Shown here: piece by piece, positions 4,803 through 5,013 of the stretch
How positions within the stretch are numbered: the first letter of the stretch is position 1
Layout: each line of letters begins with the position of its first letter
Source: Pyramidobacter sp.
GTDB taxonomy: Bacteria > Synergistota > Synergistia > Synergistales > Dethiosulfovibrionaceae
Assembly: GCA_017940445.1 (NCBI GenBank)
Contig: JAGAYQ010000304.1
Span: 1-5,013, forward strand
Direction: 5' to 3'
DNA: 5,013 bases
Made by a program: the position numbers and the translations under genes
The notes under the pieces: model-generated
The model's database searches: none
What the model saw: the letters and a program-made list of their open reading frames with translations, nothing else
Told to the model about the DNA's origin: nothing

Positions 4803-5013
4803 AAGAGAAGATCCCGCAGGAAATCCTCGACAGGATCGCAGCGATCGAGGCTCGGCCTCCCGTTGAACTGACGGAAGAGGATGAACGTTCGCTCGCCCAG
4901 GCCGAAGCGATGAACGACGGAACAACAATCTCGCATGATGAACTGTTCTCTGAACTGGAAGAACGGGATCGCCAGGAAGAAATTCAAAAATGCAGCGCTC
5001 GTTTGACGATCCA
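4799..5013 (+). CDS. Putative antitoxin of the toxin-antitoxin pair, partial (runs off right edge)
   Basis: An open frame of 71 codons with no stop before the window ends. It starts MKEKIPQEILDRIAAIEARP and is strongly acidic in the middle. The segment LTEEDERSLAQAEAMND (24-40) followed by GTTISHDELFSEL (41-53) resembles the toxin-wrapping region common in antitoxins that pair with RelE-like toxins (xxEALA..G..ISHEELxxEL type). There is no obvious DNA-binding fold in the visible part. The last residues, CSARLTI, could lead into a further strand of a C-terminal ribbon-helix-helix domain, but that is speculation because the window ends. Its position, the 4-nt overlap with the toxin gene, and the strong Shine-Dalgarno support the assignment more than sequence similarity does. 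Confidence 0.7.
   Translation, partial: MKEKIPQEILDRIAAIEARPPVELTEEDERSLAQAEAMNDGTTISHDELFSELEERDRQEEIQKCSARLTI

Noticed and set aside
4368..4928. Minus-strand open frame of 186 codons across the terminator and toxin gene
   Set aside because: It reads through a 19-bp terminator and opposite a recognisable RelE-like toxin, and has no family features.

Overview
The window is bacterial, GC-rich in most of its genes, and carries five protein-coding genes, two of them cut by the window edges. A TAXI-type TRAP transporter with a fused membrane subunit, a signal-peptide-bearing periplasmic binding protein and a compact-cysteine flavoprotein point to an anaerobic diderm. The codon style and gene mix would suit a Synergistota organism such as Pyramidobacter, but that placement is inference and no taxonomic marker gene is present.

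Left part (1-457). The first 321 bases, on the minus strand, are the N-terminal 107 codons of an EcoRI-family adenine-N6 DNA methyltransferase, with a near-consensus sigma70 promoter (TTGACA-17-TAGAAT on the minus strand). A short divergent intergenic region then leads to a plus-strand gene.

Flavoprotein (458-1121). This is a 206-residue NAD(P)H-dependent FMN-reductase-fold protein with a CX2CX2CX5C motif like that of archaeal iron-sulfur flavoproteins. A strong intrinsic terminator closes it.

Transporter (1177-4470). A strong promoter (TTGCAT-17-TATAAT) drives a fused TRAP permease of 645 residues. Directly after its stop codon lies a 132-bp imperfect palindrome that can fold into one long bulged hairpin. 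The TAXI-family binding protein (317 residues) follows, and a 19-bp perfect-stem terminator closes the unit. Together these two proteins should form a sodium-driven importer of an organic acid or similar solute. The substrate cannot be read from the sequence.

Right part (4471-5013). An extended -10 promoter drives a toxin-first toxin-antitoxin pair: a RelE-like toxin (86 residues, TTG start) overlapping by 4 nt an antitoxin gene that runs off the window. The toxin has a modest ribosome site and a poor start codon, whereas the antitoxin has a perfect Shine-Dalgarno and ATG.

The stretch most worth a second look is the 132-bp fold-back element between permease and binding protein. No rRNA, tRNA, CRISPR array or intact insertion sequence was seen. 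The longest gene-free gap is 252 bp (3190-3441), mostly filled by the palindrome.
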